Assembly (NCBI GenBank): GCA_001247695.2
Contig: LGRX02015142.1
Coordinates: 1 to 27,592, forward strand
DNA from: Cymbomonas tetramitiformis
Taxonomy: Eukaryota > Chlorophyta > Pyramimonadophyceae > Pyramimonadales > Pyramimonadaceae
Length of the DNA: 27,592 nucleotides
Direction of reading: 5' to 3'
The translations under genes and the position numbers were made by a program. Shown piece after piece: positions 19,897 to 27,592 of this stretch (its first letter is position 1; the number at the start of each line of letters is the position of its first letter). Below the pieces are notes generated by a model, which was not told the DNA's origin, did not search any database, and saw only the letters and a program-made list of their open reading frames with translations.

Positions 19897-19906
19897 GATA
19901 CCATCA
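19897..19906 (+). repeat. 10-bp target-site duplication GATACCATCA (partner 21257-21266)
   Basis: The ten bases are identical at both ends of the retroelement. One copy interrupts the Rep coding frame at codons N-D-G-I. The tail abuts one copy and the 5' end abuts the other, as expected for target-primed insertion. Confidence 0.9.
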
Positions 19907-19995
19907 GAAAAGAAAAAAGAAAAAGAAAAAAGAAAAAACCACGCCCTATTGGGCGTGTGAGTAAATTAATTTCCCAGGCCCTACTCTGGGCCTAG
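19907..19995 (-). other. 3' recognition end of the short retroelement: two hairpins and T/C tail
   Basis: Read on minus: stem A at 19995-19974 (CTAGGCCC / GGGCCTGG, loop AGAGTA), then AAATTAATTTACTCA, then stem B at 19957-19940 (CACGCCC / GGGCGTG, loop AATA), then GGTTTTTTC repeats to 19907. The same order and loops occur at 27513-27592, with pair-preserving differences. This is likely the RNA feature bound by the reverse transcriptase. Confidence 0.85.
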
Positions 19996-20455
19996 ACAAG
20001 TTACCAGATGTGCAGATAAGTAAATTACTTCTCCTATGGCTACATGTGTGCAGACGAATTGCTAGTTTATCACTAGTTAGCACTAAGATGGGGAAGGATG
20101 CTTCTATTACATGAGCAGCAGTTGCACCCACTCCGATCCGGCTGCTGCCTCTTTTGTGTGGGCAAAGGATTCTATTTGTCGATCTGTTTCCGGAAGTTTT
20201 GCCCCCCCTGCTTATTTATTTATCGGTGCAGAGTCCGACGATGCCGCTGAGGATTTTCTTACTTTCCCCACTGCAGCACGCTGCAAGAGATCCAAGCTAT
20301 AAAAACCTTTTCAGGAAAAGTGGTTCTCGTGCGCGGCGCTCTTCCCTGTTCTTCTCCACCGGGATGTTAATACCTCATCACACCTTAATACGGCTATTGT
20401 GAACTAGTGTCGATTACTGAGAGAAGGGGGCGTCTTTCGATGCCAGCTGTCGCAG

Positions 20456-21181
20456 CTAGCTAGGTATGGGACTCCGCAGGATTGACTTATACGTATTTTG
20501 CCTCTGAGACCCTGGGCGCTTTTTTGATTTGTCAGGTGGTTTCGAAGCTGTAGGCAGTGGCTCTGAGCGTTTGCGTGTCTGTAGGCGTTTGTGATTCTCC
20601 GAAAGGATCCTGTCACCACAGTCGCTTGGGATGGCGACACTGTGTGCCTGTTTCGTTGTTTCCCGATGCGTCCGTAGATTTGCAGTTGCTGTGTCTGCAG
20701 TAGCCATGGCTTCAGGTGTAGATTCCGTTGGATTCGTCTTCGCAGGCTGCTCTGCGCCACTATTTACAAATTGTCTCGCCACTCTATTTGCGTTCCGTAA
20801 TATTTTCCGTCTGACTGTTTTCGCGCTAGGACCCTGCTGAGATGCGGTTCCTAGTGGGGAGTTGTCGCGCCCTCTTTGAATACTTTTCTTCTCTGAGATG
20901 ATGGCACGTTCTGCTGTGGCTACAGTCGCAACTGCGTTGGCGCCTACTAGCCTAACTGCCTCGAGCAGATTTTTTGTCACTACTTGCGAGTCTGTGAGAT
21001 TTGTAAGGCATGTTTCCGCTGCTGCGTCTGCCTCCACCTGCTGCAGTGCGGTAAAATTCATTTCTGTTACTTTCAGTAAGCGCAGTGCTGTTGAGGCACT
21101 ACTCATTATTTGTTTGAGATGGACTTCAAGACTCGTAAGTAGCGGCTCAGCAGCCGAAGATTTCCGGCCGTATTTCGACAT
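20456..21181 (-). CDS. ORF1-like protein of the short retroelement
   Basis: 241 residues from MSKYGRKSS (21181); an ATG-less extension of seven codons upstream exists but this is the first good ATG. Residues ~15-110 are Ala/Leu/Gln/Glu-rich with regular hydrophobic spacing (LTSLEVHLKQIM, ALQQVEADAAAETCLTNL), suggesting a helical or coiled-coil part. The C-terminal half is basic and Pro/Ser-rich (RRKILRNANRVARQF, LQTRKRSE, KSKKRPGSQRQ), suited to nucleic-acid binding. No zinc knuckle or enzyme motif. This layout is like LINE ORF1 proteins, which coat element RNA, but there is no family match I can name. Confidence 0.6.
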   Translation of the reverse strand: MSKYGRKSSAAEPLLTSLEVHLKQIMSSASTALRLLKVTEMNFTALQQVEADAAAETCLTNLTDSQVVTKNLLEAVRLVGANAVATVATAERAIISEKKSIQRGRDNSPLGTASQQGPSAKTVRRKILRNANRVARQFVNSGAEQPAKTNPTESTPEAMATADTATANLRTHRETTKQAHSVAIPSDCGDRILSENHKRLQTRKRSEPLPTASKPPDKSKKRPGSQRQNTYKSILRSPIPS

Positions 21182-21256
21182 ACTGAGCTCCGCTCGTCTC
21201 AAAAGGCGTCAAAGATACTACGTGAGTATCATAAAAACAAAAATAAGCCGCTGAGA

Positions 21257-22336
21257 GATACCATCATTCATTGTACATGCATCATCCGCGTCATTTCTTT
21301 TCATTAAATTGCATGTGATAACTTTCTCAACACATCGTAACACTTTCTCTTGTTTTGCAGGGTCTTTTGATGACAAGTTTGATTTAGTGATTTTGTCAAT
21401 TAGATTTGAAATCCATAGCAAGCTGTGACAGTGGGGCGAACCTCGCATTTGAAATTCTATTCTTCTCCACCAGTCAACAACTGTTTGTCCAAACGGTTTA
21501 GATTTAGAATGGGCAATCAATCTTTCCCATATACATTCTTGCTTTTTATAAAACAATCGACATGCTAGCGCTGGGTGATCTCGAAGTAAATTTATCCTGT
21601 CGGCTTGGGGTATATCATTTGCAAACGAGTCATGTTGTTCAGGGATTGGGATTTGTGATTGATCTCGAGAAATTGTGGAATATAAGCAATTATGATGCAT
21701 ATCTGCTGGTGCGAAAGCCAGAAAGTACCGTAAGGAACTACCCATTTGCATAAGTTTGCTACTGACCATAGATAGCAACTTTCGTCTTTCGTGTTTGATA
21801 TAAATAGGTGTTCCCGGTAAACTTCGACCATATGGTACAAGTCTGGCGAGAACCTTTTCGATTTGTTGCTGCAATTTGGTTTTAGTCGATGTGGTTGAAG
21901 TAGAAGCAGCAGCTTTATTTTTCAGCATCTCTAATGCCCCGGTAACTTGTTCAACAGTTACTTGATCCGAAACAAGTGGATCGGCGTCATCTGTTGTGTT
22001 AAGGTCATGTTCGATTAAGTCATCCTTAGCAGCAACAGCACTCACACCCCCTATCTTTCTACGCATTACATATGTATAGAAAGAAAATATATAGGATGCA
22101 CATTTTTTATATCGCCTGTCACCTCCTCTTTCTAATGTGACCTTAATGAAATCATTATTATCAAGATTATGCATGTCACTCGGACCACCTACGCCATATG
22201 GGAACAAGTTTGGGAAGCATTTTTCATAGAAAAAGCTGTCATTATATGGATGGGCAAACTTAAAAGTGGAATCTCTAGTCATAACAGGGGTTGGTTTTTT
22301 AGTAGCAACCTCGGTGAGATGATTTAATTCGGTCAA
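21257..22336 (-). pseudogene. Helitron Rep, HUH endonuclease region (Helitron_like_N)
   Basis: The frame contains FPNLFPYGVGG, characteristic of the Helitron N-terminal helicase-like/Rep domain; HPALACRLFYKKQECIWERLI; and RRIEFQMRGSPHCHSLLW, where H-C-H is the metal-binding HUH motif of rolling-circle replicases. Rep nicks and joins single-stranded DNA during transposition. The catalytic tyrosine segment expected further on is not visible, because the frame is cut by the retroelement at 21257. The join to the upstream DUF6570 part is broken at a C6 run (22338-22343), where one more base would connect them. Its proper downstream partner is the helicase at 7753-9107, now more than 10 kb away. 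Confidence 0.82.
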
Positions 22337-22905
22337 TGGGGGGTGTCTGTTTGTAACAGAATTTCAGTTATATCACCCTCTGGATCAGGAATATGTTTAC
22401 TAGATGTATTCTCCACAGTTTCGTCAGGTATATTTTCCTTATAAGCTTCGCTTACAGCATGATCCTCGTCATCATTCATTTCAAATTGTGGCGCCTGTGA
22501 CGATTCTTCGTCGCATAGATCACTGAAATCAATGGTCAATTCTCCCTGTTCAATTGCTGTTTTATATAGATGATTATTTAGAATTAGCCATTGCAGTGCT
22601 CTTTTCACACGATTTGGCCTGGAAATGTGATCTTTATTATTCTTACTCTTAGGATGTCGTAAAAACACAAGTTGAGTCAATTTCAGGCATACGAGGTAGC
22701 TTTTCAGCAATTTTAGCGACGTCATTTACTACAGTATATCTTGATCCACTTTTAGACCCCCTACAACCATAAGAGGGCAAAGTGGTGATATTTTATTTTG
22801 GATTGAATAACGCTATCATGGAGACTTCAAGCACATTTAGATTTAAAAGTTCATCAGGAATAAACCCAGGCCACAAGAAATTTAAGGCTGCCTCCTTTGG
22901 AATAC
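22337..22905 (-). pseudogene. DUF6570-like N-terminal region of the Helitron protein
   Basis: Right to left: IPKEAALNFLWPGFIPDEL and NVLEVSMIALFNP, then an in-frame TAA, LPSYGCRGSKSG, VVNDVAKIAEKLPRMPEID, then, after a shift at the A5 (plus) run 22661-22665, NRVKRALQWLILNNHLYK and a long acidic linker (FEMNDDEDHAVSEAYKEN). The order IP.EL...LIAL...YG..G...NDV..LP...V.RAL.WL..NN..Y is that of the DUF6570 domain that precedes Rep in many Helitron proteins. Function unknown. Upstream of about 22905 the similarity ends at a TAG, so the Helitron's 5' limit or a rearrangement lies nearby. Confidence 0.72.
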
Positions 22906-23263
22906 CCAAGCTTTTCTACTAGCTAGCAACGTACGCAGGAGAGCTGCCACAGTACGCTGTCCTAGCCGCATCAACCGACAGCAGCAGCGACAGGCAATCC
23001 GATCGTCTGGCTCCAGGATATCTAAGCCCTGCAGTATTTGGAAACGACACTCCTCTCCATTTTCACATCTCAACTATCGAGTCTGTGACTCATTTATGCT
23101 GAATATTTGGTTACGACGGACATTGAAATTAACAGCGAGATTAACCCGCTGCACTCAAGGGAAATGTTTAACACTTTAGGGAAACACGCGAAGTGAGAAC
23201 TTCGCCAATGCGGAAACTGTGGTCTTAAGTTTGGTATTTGATAAGCCACTAAAGGACTGGTAG
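22906..23263. other. No gene recognised
   Basis: A minus-strand open stretch of 63 codons (23073-22882) is Cys-rich (RIACRCCCRLMRL) but has no recognisable family and overlaps the Helitron's end. The rest has no supported feature. Upstream exons of the CGR1-like gene could lie here, but I could not identify any. Confidence 0.4.
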
Positions 23264-23685
23264 TTCGGTCCTTTGATCATCGAACAGGAGGAGAGGGAGC
23301 GCGTGGCGGCCAAACAAAAGTTAAAGGAAGAAAACCGGGCAAAGAGCGCAATACTGCAGAAGGTTCGAGTTTCTCACAGTCCTTTGTACAACAGTGTGCG
23401 AAGGCTCTCATTGAAGCTTGAGTGAACTGGCGAATGGCTCATCGTTACATGCGTAAGGCAGCGTATGAAGTTACTGCACCCAGCGTTTACTCCTTGGGCT
23501 CGATGTGGTTTTCACCTTTTTTCTAAACGTTATTCCTTGCCTTTAGAGCCTTGGGAGTTTCTTTCAGGCTCGATGTCTCTGACTCGGCGAGTGTGGCTTT
23601 TGGACGGAAACAGATGACGAACATGAAGAAAGTAAAAAAGATGAGCAAGAAGCAGCTGAAATCTGTCAAACAGCTACCGGGTTGA
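23264..23685 (+). CDS. CGR1/CCDC86-like rRNA-processing protein, last exons
   Basis: The exon ending at 23362 encodes EERERVAAKQKLKEENRAKS; its start is uncertain (acceptor at 23263 or 23287). The donor is AAG|GTTCGA. The intron ends GGAAACAG at 23613, and the next exon starts in the same phase: MTNMKKVKKMSKKQLKSVKQ, stop TGA 23683-23685. Spliced, this matches the C-terminal signature of the CGR1 family (charged helix, EEN.+KS, Q.ITN..K.K+M.KKQLR), nucleolar proteins of 60S ribosome assembly. The N-terminal part, with the conserved Trp region, is not seen in the window, so the gene may continue upstream with long introns or be a 3' fragment. It is the only non-transposon gene here. Confidence 0.55.
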
Positions 23686-24262
23686 ACAGTAAATGCTGGC
23701 CTCAGGATCCAACTGAAGATTCCTATATATGCAAGCCCGTGGGATGGGGATTTGACGTGCCCAGATAGGTTTAGGTGGAATATGCCTTCCCAACTTTCAC
23801 AAGCTGGAAGTCACCTGTTTGCTATGTTCGTGTTCCTGACTGCAGGACCATACGAAAATCACGTTATCCTTCGACCTTTAGCCTTGCGCTGCTGTTTGTA
23901 GATGTAACAAAAAGTTTAAACGGTTTCCCTACACTGAGTAGCAACGATACAGCTTTCACTTCCTGAACACAGTTATGAGAATTCCAATTTTTTGCCTTGA
24001 AGCCACCATCAAACGGTTTTGTAACATTCTTGGAGCGGTGGTGTGCTTGGGAGTTAGGTTTAGAAAATATCAGGCGGCAGATCGACTGCCACCAACGGGA
24101 AATAAAACGGATGACAGCTAATCTAAAGAATATGACGTCGATCGAATCTGATTGATGTAATATTGCACGCGATTGTAAATATTAAGTGACCGTTAGAAGT
24201 ACAATAAGAAATGACGTTTCATTTGCGAGTTCAATCAAAATTGCAACCCTACAAATCTATAC
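23686..24262 (+). other. Intergenic / 3' flank of the CGR1-like gene
   Basis: No convincing coding sequence. AATAAA at about 24103-24108 could be a polyadenylation signal for the CGR1-like gene. The retrotransposon begins at an undefined point near 24240-24290, where its long open frame emerges. Confidence 0.4.
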
Positions 24263-24280
24263 GATAGCAACTTTTACTGG

Positions 24281-25873
24281 ACAACGAACTGGATGAAGCT
24301 CGGGGTCTACCAGTTCAACCCGGAATACACACCACAGGACCTCAAAAAGGCACTGGACTTTGCCATTGCGGCCACCACCACCCAAGACCCTGTGTTCGGG
24401 GTCGGGGTGTACCCGACATACGAGAAGACCCCATACAGGAAGCTGTACAACTCGCATGCAGGGCACCTTGTGCACGAACTGTTTGAAATACCACAAGGCA
24501 AATTCACATTTCTGCCCCCCGACCACTGGATGGGTGCCACCCACCAACAGGCGAAACAGTGCAACTGGAACCTCAGGGTACTAATTGTTGCCAACAAAGC
24601 GGGGTGGCAGGCACACTGCGGAGACCCAGACGCTGCTGCGGACTACATAAGCAGAGCACTCACAACCTGCCCGCAAAGCAAGGTCCGCACGACCACAGCG
24701 GTCAGACAACCAATGAGGGAGGCGAACTTGCACGACACAAACGAACCGCACCAAGAAGAACGCAACCCCAGAGTGGACTGTGTGGTGGACACAAGACCGT
24801 GGCAGAGGTACGAACTCCCGGAAATCAAGACGAAAGACATGACAAACGCGATGGGAAGAATGTGTAACGCAGGACCACACCTACGGAACGACCTTTGCCC
24901 CCAGTGCTACAACGTACAGGCAACAGTAGAAACCTGGTGGGAGGACAGCCACCTCCACGTGGAAGAAGGACCAGCCAAGTGGGAACACCTCCCCGGAAGC
25001 AGGGGAGGCAAATGGGACATACACCCCCCCACCGTGCAACAGGTCGTGGAAGCCAACACTCTACACACCAGGCTTACAAGGCAGGCTGACGCTCAAACGA
25101 TATGGGATAAGGTAGCAAGGTCAAAAATTGTCAGGTACCCCACTGACTTCTGGCCCGAACACGAACCGGGAGCCCAAGGAAGGAGATGGGAACTGACGAG
25201 GGACCGAACAGAGGACCCCAGGAACCAAGCCCCGAGTGACACCCTAGCCCAACTGACGTACCCCCCCCCTCGAAGGGCACACGAGGCAACCTCGTACCTA
25301 TACACAGACGGGAGCAAAAGAGAAATCGAAACTGAAGAAGGGGGCAAAGAGTGGGCCTCGGGTGCCGCGGTATGGGACCCCAGGTCCGGGGATGGGGAGG
25401 CCCACATGATTCGGTGGGAGGGGGAGGACCAAGAGGTGAATAGAGCTGAGCTTCTTGCCATACAAAAAGCGGTGACGCTCCCGCCTCCGGCAAGTGGCCA
25501 AGGACTCACCATTTGCACAGATAGTGCCAACTCTATTAGACAACTGGAGAGTATGAGAACGAAACCCCACAGCATGGAACACCACCGGCAAAGGGACCTC
25601 CTATATGCCATATTGGTCAACATTGAGGCACTGGTAGCAGCGGGGCACACTGTCTCAATACTAAAAGTCAAGGCGCACACAGGAATTGCGGGAAACGAAA
25701 AAGCCGACGAAGCAGCCAAGCAGGCCTGCACTACAGGGACCCTTACGGAAGCGTGGGATAATTACGAAACAATAAAAGTCAAGCCCATGGTACCGGACGG
25801 GGACTCGGGCAGCAGGGAGCTGAAGGGGAAGCTCGCGGTGCAAAAATACGTAACTACACTACTCCGTAAATAA
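24281..25873 (+). CDS. Retrotransposon protein: unknown N-part and RNase H domain
   Basis: The frame is open from before the first ATG (24293). Residues 1-320 match nothing I can name; a CNAGPHLRNDLCPQC motif near residue 205 looks like a zinc-binding site. RNase HI follows at about 340-480 with all four catalytic acidic positions: YTDGSK, NRAELLAI, ICTDSANSI and HTGIAGNEKADEAAK. This domain removes element RNA from the RNA/DNA hybrid during reverse transcription. The stop TAA (25871-25873) lies in AAATAAAA; the next frame is open across it and continues without another stop into the endonuclease part, so the two were probably one polypeptide. Confidence 0.82.
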   Translation, partial: TTNWMKLGVYQFNPEYTPQDLKKALDFAIAATTTQDPVFGVGVYPTYEKTPYRKLYNSHAGHLVHELFEIPQGKFTFLPPDHWMGATHQQAKQCNWNLRVLIVANKAGWQAHCGDPDAAADYISRALTTCPQSKVRTTTAVRQPMREANLHDTNEPHQEERNPRVDCVVDTRPWQRYELPEIKTKDMTNAMGRMCNAGPHLRNDLCPQCYNVQATVETWWEDSHLHVEEGPAKWEHLPGSRGGKWDIHPPTVQQVVEANTLHTRLTRQADAQTIWDKVARSKIVRYPTDFWPEHEPGAQGRRWELTRDRTEDPRNQAPSDTLAQLTYPPPRRAHEATSYLYTDGSKREIETEEGGKEWASGAAVWDPRSGDGEAHMIRWEGEDQEVNRAELLAIQKAVTLPPPASGQGLTICTDSANSIRQLESMRTKPHSMEHHRQRDLLYAILVNIEALVAAGHTVSILKVKAHTGIAGNEKADEAAKQACTTGTLTEAWDNYETIKVKPMVPDGDSGSRELKGKLAVQKYVTTLLRK

Positions 25874-27494
25874 AAGGCAAGCCCAAGGCAACAGCAGACT
25901 CTCAGCAAAAACTACCGAGCTCCAAGGGGAACCCACAACCTGGACCCACCAACTGAAAAAGGAGCACATTTTCAGGTGGGAAGCGCACCACGACCAAGCG
26001 CAACAAACTGAAGAGGAACAAGCGACAATTCGGGACCCAATACCCAACCAACAGCAACAAGCTGACCGGACCCGAGACGAGGAGGGCAGGCAAATAAGAG
26101 CCATGATGGAACAAAGGGACGAAGAGGAAATACTTCTTTGGCAAGAAATGCATGAGCAACAAGAACGCCGGGAGGCGGAGAGCGGAACGGACCCAGCCCG
26201 AGGAAACGACCCCGAACCCGCAGGGACGCCACCTCAACCCACTGGTGGGGAAGAAATATACGAAGAGCTCAACGAGCTAGTGGAGAGGCTTGAGATAACC
26301 CAAGAGGAACACAATGACGAGAAAACTTTTGGGATGCTCAACGAGCTCATTGAACAACAGGAAGCACCTCAAGGGGAGCCGGCAAACGAAAAGCGAGCTC
26401 ACCATGACCGAGTTGCGGAGGAGTCCAGACTCCACGCGATGATGGAGGACCCAATGCCCAGGACAAGATGGAAACAGCAAAAGCACGACATGATACACAA
26501 CAGAACGAAAAGCAGGAGCGCCCCCCCGGCCCAGAAAGGCAAGGCCACCGAGAGCTGGCTAAACGAAACAATGAAACACCTCAAGGGAGACAGGCCACTC
26601 CACAAAATAGCGAACGGCTTCTGGAAGCGAGCCACCTTTGCGGCACGAAAAACAATACTCAAATGCAGACTGAGAATACTGCCAGCACAAGACTATGAGA
26701 CGGCGAAAAACTCAGCCGGAGGAAGCGGAAAGTGCACCCTGGAAGGATGTGGACACAAGGGGGTGGATTACGCGAAGGGCTTCCTCATGAGGGTAGGGCA
26801 CGCCCTAGGTGGATGCAACAACCCACAAATGCGAGGAATGTTCTCGGATAGGGCGGACGCCCACGCAGACGAACTAAAACACATACTTGACCACCATAGG
26901 AAAGGAGGATGCAAAGTCCTCGCCTACACCGGAAAAAAGAGGGACCCAGGGGTTAAGCCAAGGGTACTCCCGAATTACATACTCACCAGAGGGCAATGCA
27001 GACACGACGGGAAGAACAACCCAGGCAGAAACGATGGGCCCGACACCATACCGAGCTTTGTAGACATAGTCATGATAGAGGGCCTGGAAGACCTGGAGGA
27101 CGGGTGGGAATGCACACAACAGGAAGCACCAGCAAGAGTCAAAAACCTACACCTCATTGAGGTGGCCCACACCGACGACGAAAAATGGGGACCCAAGCTC
27201 CTGGAAAAATACATAAAATACGGACCACTGCTACAATTGCTACGTAGACACGGATTCCGTGCCAAACTCCATGTCTTTGCAGTGGGCAGGACAGGCACGG
27301 TGTACAAACACAACCAAGACATACTCGAGCAACTTGGACTCAATAGAAAAGAGGCCACCCAGGCACTACAAAGGATACACGACCTGACAGTAAACTATGC
27401 ACACAGCACCTACCAGCTAGATACAGAAGACTCAGACAAGAAAAGCAAGAGGAGAAAAGAGATGAGAACCACCCAGTGTAAATTGTCCCATTAA
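25874..27494 (+). CDS. Retrotransposon protein: Cys-His finger and restriction-like endonuclease
   Basis: The frame is open from about 25866; the first ATG is at 26103. Domains: KKEHIFRWE after the RNase H; a Glu/Gln-rich helical linker (EELNELVERLEITQEEH and a similar MLNELIEQQEAPQ); a Cys-His cluster (KCTLEGCGHKG, VGHALGGC) like the finger before endonucleases of R2-type elements; then the PD-(D/E)XK region: IPSFVDIVMIE, LHLIEVAHTDDEKW, KYIKYGPLLQLLRRHGF, and HVFAVGRTGTVY...LEQLGL. Asp (VDIVM), Glu (IEVA) and the downstream Lys fit the catalytic residues. It nicks the target to prime reverse transcription. Ends in a basic stretch, KKSKRRKEMR. Confidence 0.75.
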
Positions 27495-27592
27495 GGCCGC
27501 CACTTGTGGCGGTCCGGCCCAGAGTAGGGCCGGGGAAATTAATTTACTCATACGCCCAACGGGCGTGGTTTTTTCTTTTTCTTTCTTTTTCT
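27495..27592 (+). other. Retrotransposon 3' UTR: three hairpins and T/C tail
   Basis: Hairpin 1: CCGCCAC / GTGGCGG, 27497-27512. Stem A: TCCGGCCC / GGGCCGGG with loop AGAGTA, 27513-27534. Stem B: TACGCCC / GGGCGTG with loop AAC, 27551-27567. Then GGTTTTTTCTTTTTC repeats to the edge. Stem A, the AAATTAATTTACTCA linker, stem B and the tail are shared with the short retroelement; hairpin 1 is not. Confidence 0.85.

Larger units (their letters stand above)
19907..21256 (-). mobile_element. Short non-LTR-type retroelement with its own ORF, non-autonomous
   Basis: 1,350 bp on the minus strand. The 5' end TCTCAGCGGC is followed by a small hairpin GATACTCACGTAGTATC (about 21230-21214); one ORF follows (21181-20456), then ~550 bp without convincing coding sequence, and a (T4-6)C tail instead of poly(A). 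There is no reverse transcriptase. The last ~75 bp before the tail closely match the 3' end of the large retrotransposon at 27513-27592, including two hairpins. With the 10-bp duplication this shows a complete insertion that probably used the large element's enzymes. It is either a deletion derivative (ORF1 plus 3' end) or an independent parasite. Confidence 0.82.
24263..27592 (+). mobile_element. Non-LTR retrotransposon, 3' part (RNase H and endonuclease)
   Basis: A long open region (about 24263-27494, with one frameshift) is followed by a short 3' UTR with three hairpins and a (T)nC tail that runs off the window. No reverse-transcriptase palm motif (YADD type) is present, so the copy is 5' truncated or its upstream part lies elsewhere. 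The order is unknown region, RNase H, coiled/acidic linker, Cys-His finger, restriction-like endonuclease. Base composition is richer in G+C than the Helitron blocks. The 5' limit is not resolved. Confidence 0.8.

Noticed and set aside
9100..21230. TACGTGAGT shared in inverted orientation at 9099-9107 and 21219-21227, as possible ends of one large element
   Set aside because: The right copy is part of a small hairpin inside the short retroelement, whose true ends are fixed by the 10-bp duplication; nine bases match by chance.
24307..25731. Long minus-strand open frames opposite the retrotransposon ORFs
   Set aside because: They are shadows of a G+C-rich coding strand; the plus frame carries the RNase H and endonuclease motifs.

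Overview
This is eukaryotic nuclear DNA made almost entirely of transposable elements nested in one another. The evidence is canonical GT-AG introns whose phases join coding blocks, eukaryotic transposon families (Helitron Rep/helicase, CMC/Plavaka-like DDE transposases, a non-LTR retrotransposon), a TATA box at a normal distance from a start codon, and part of a conserved nucleolar gene. I cannot name the species. Introns, DUF6570-type Helitrons and endonuclease-type LINEs fit an alga, another protist or an early-diverging plant, but this is a guess.

Layout, left to right. (a) 1-1559, minus: 3' part of a Helitron-type gene, with ubiquitin-specific-protease-like (USP, peptidase C19) modules. 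(b) 1567-7101: a DNA transposon remnant (transposase C-terminus 6185-7065, minus) inserted inside the first USP module. Into it a 3.4-kb fold-back element (2644-6067) has inserted, with ~0.63-kb inverted arms and a perfect 9-bp target duplication. Its interior carries nine exact copies of the palindrome GTCATCGATGAC. (c) 7102-9107, minus: front half of the USP module, fused behind a PIF1-type helicase. (d) 9108-~12870: a CMC/Plavaka-like transposon, transposase on minus, with 73-bp and 31-bp tandem arrays beyond its 3' end. (e) ~12871-19489: a second, diverged relative on plus, multi-exon, with an accessory N-terminal region and two in-frame stops. (f) 19490-22900, minus: the Helitron Rep region (DUF6570 and the HUH domain), split by a 1.35-kb retroelement (19907-21256) with a perfect 10-bp target duplication. 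(g) 23264-23685, plus: last exons of a CGR1/CCDC86-like rRNA-processing gene, the only host gene seen. (h) ~24263-27592, plus: the 3' part of a non-LTR retrotransposon with RNase H and a C-terminal restriction-like endonuclease.

The pieces connect. The coding blocks in a, c and f are fragments of one Helitron-like reading frame read right to left. Taking out the insertions brings its domains together, although the stretch holding helicase motif I is missing. The short retroelement in f and the large one in h share the same 3' tail, with two hairpins whose base pairs are kept by compensating changes, so the short one probably borrows the large one's machinery. The transposases in b, d and e are three diverged members of one superfamily. 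Many coding breaks sit in A/T or C runs, so either homopolymer read errors or slippage decay is at work.
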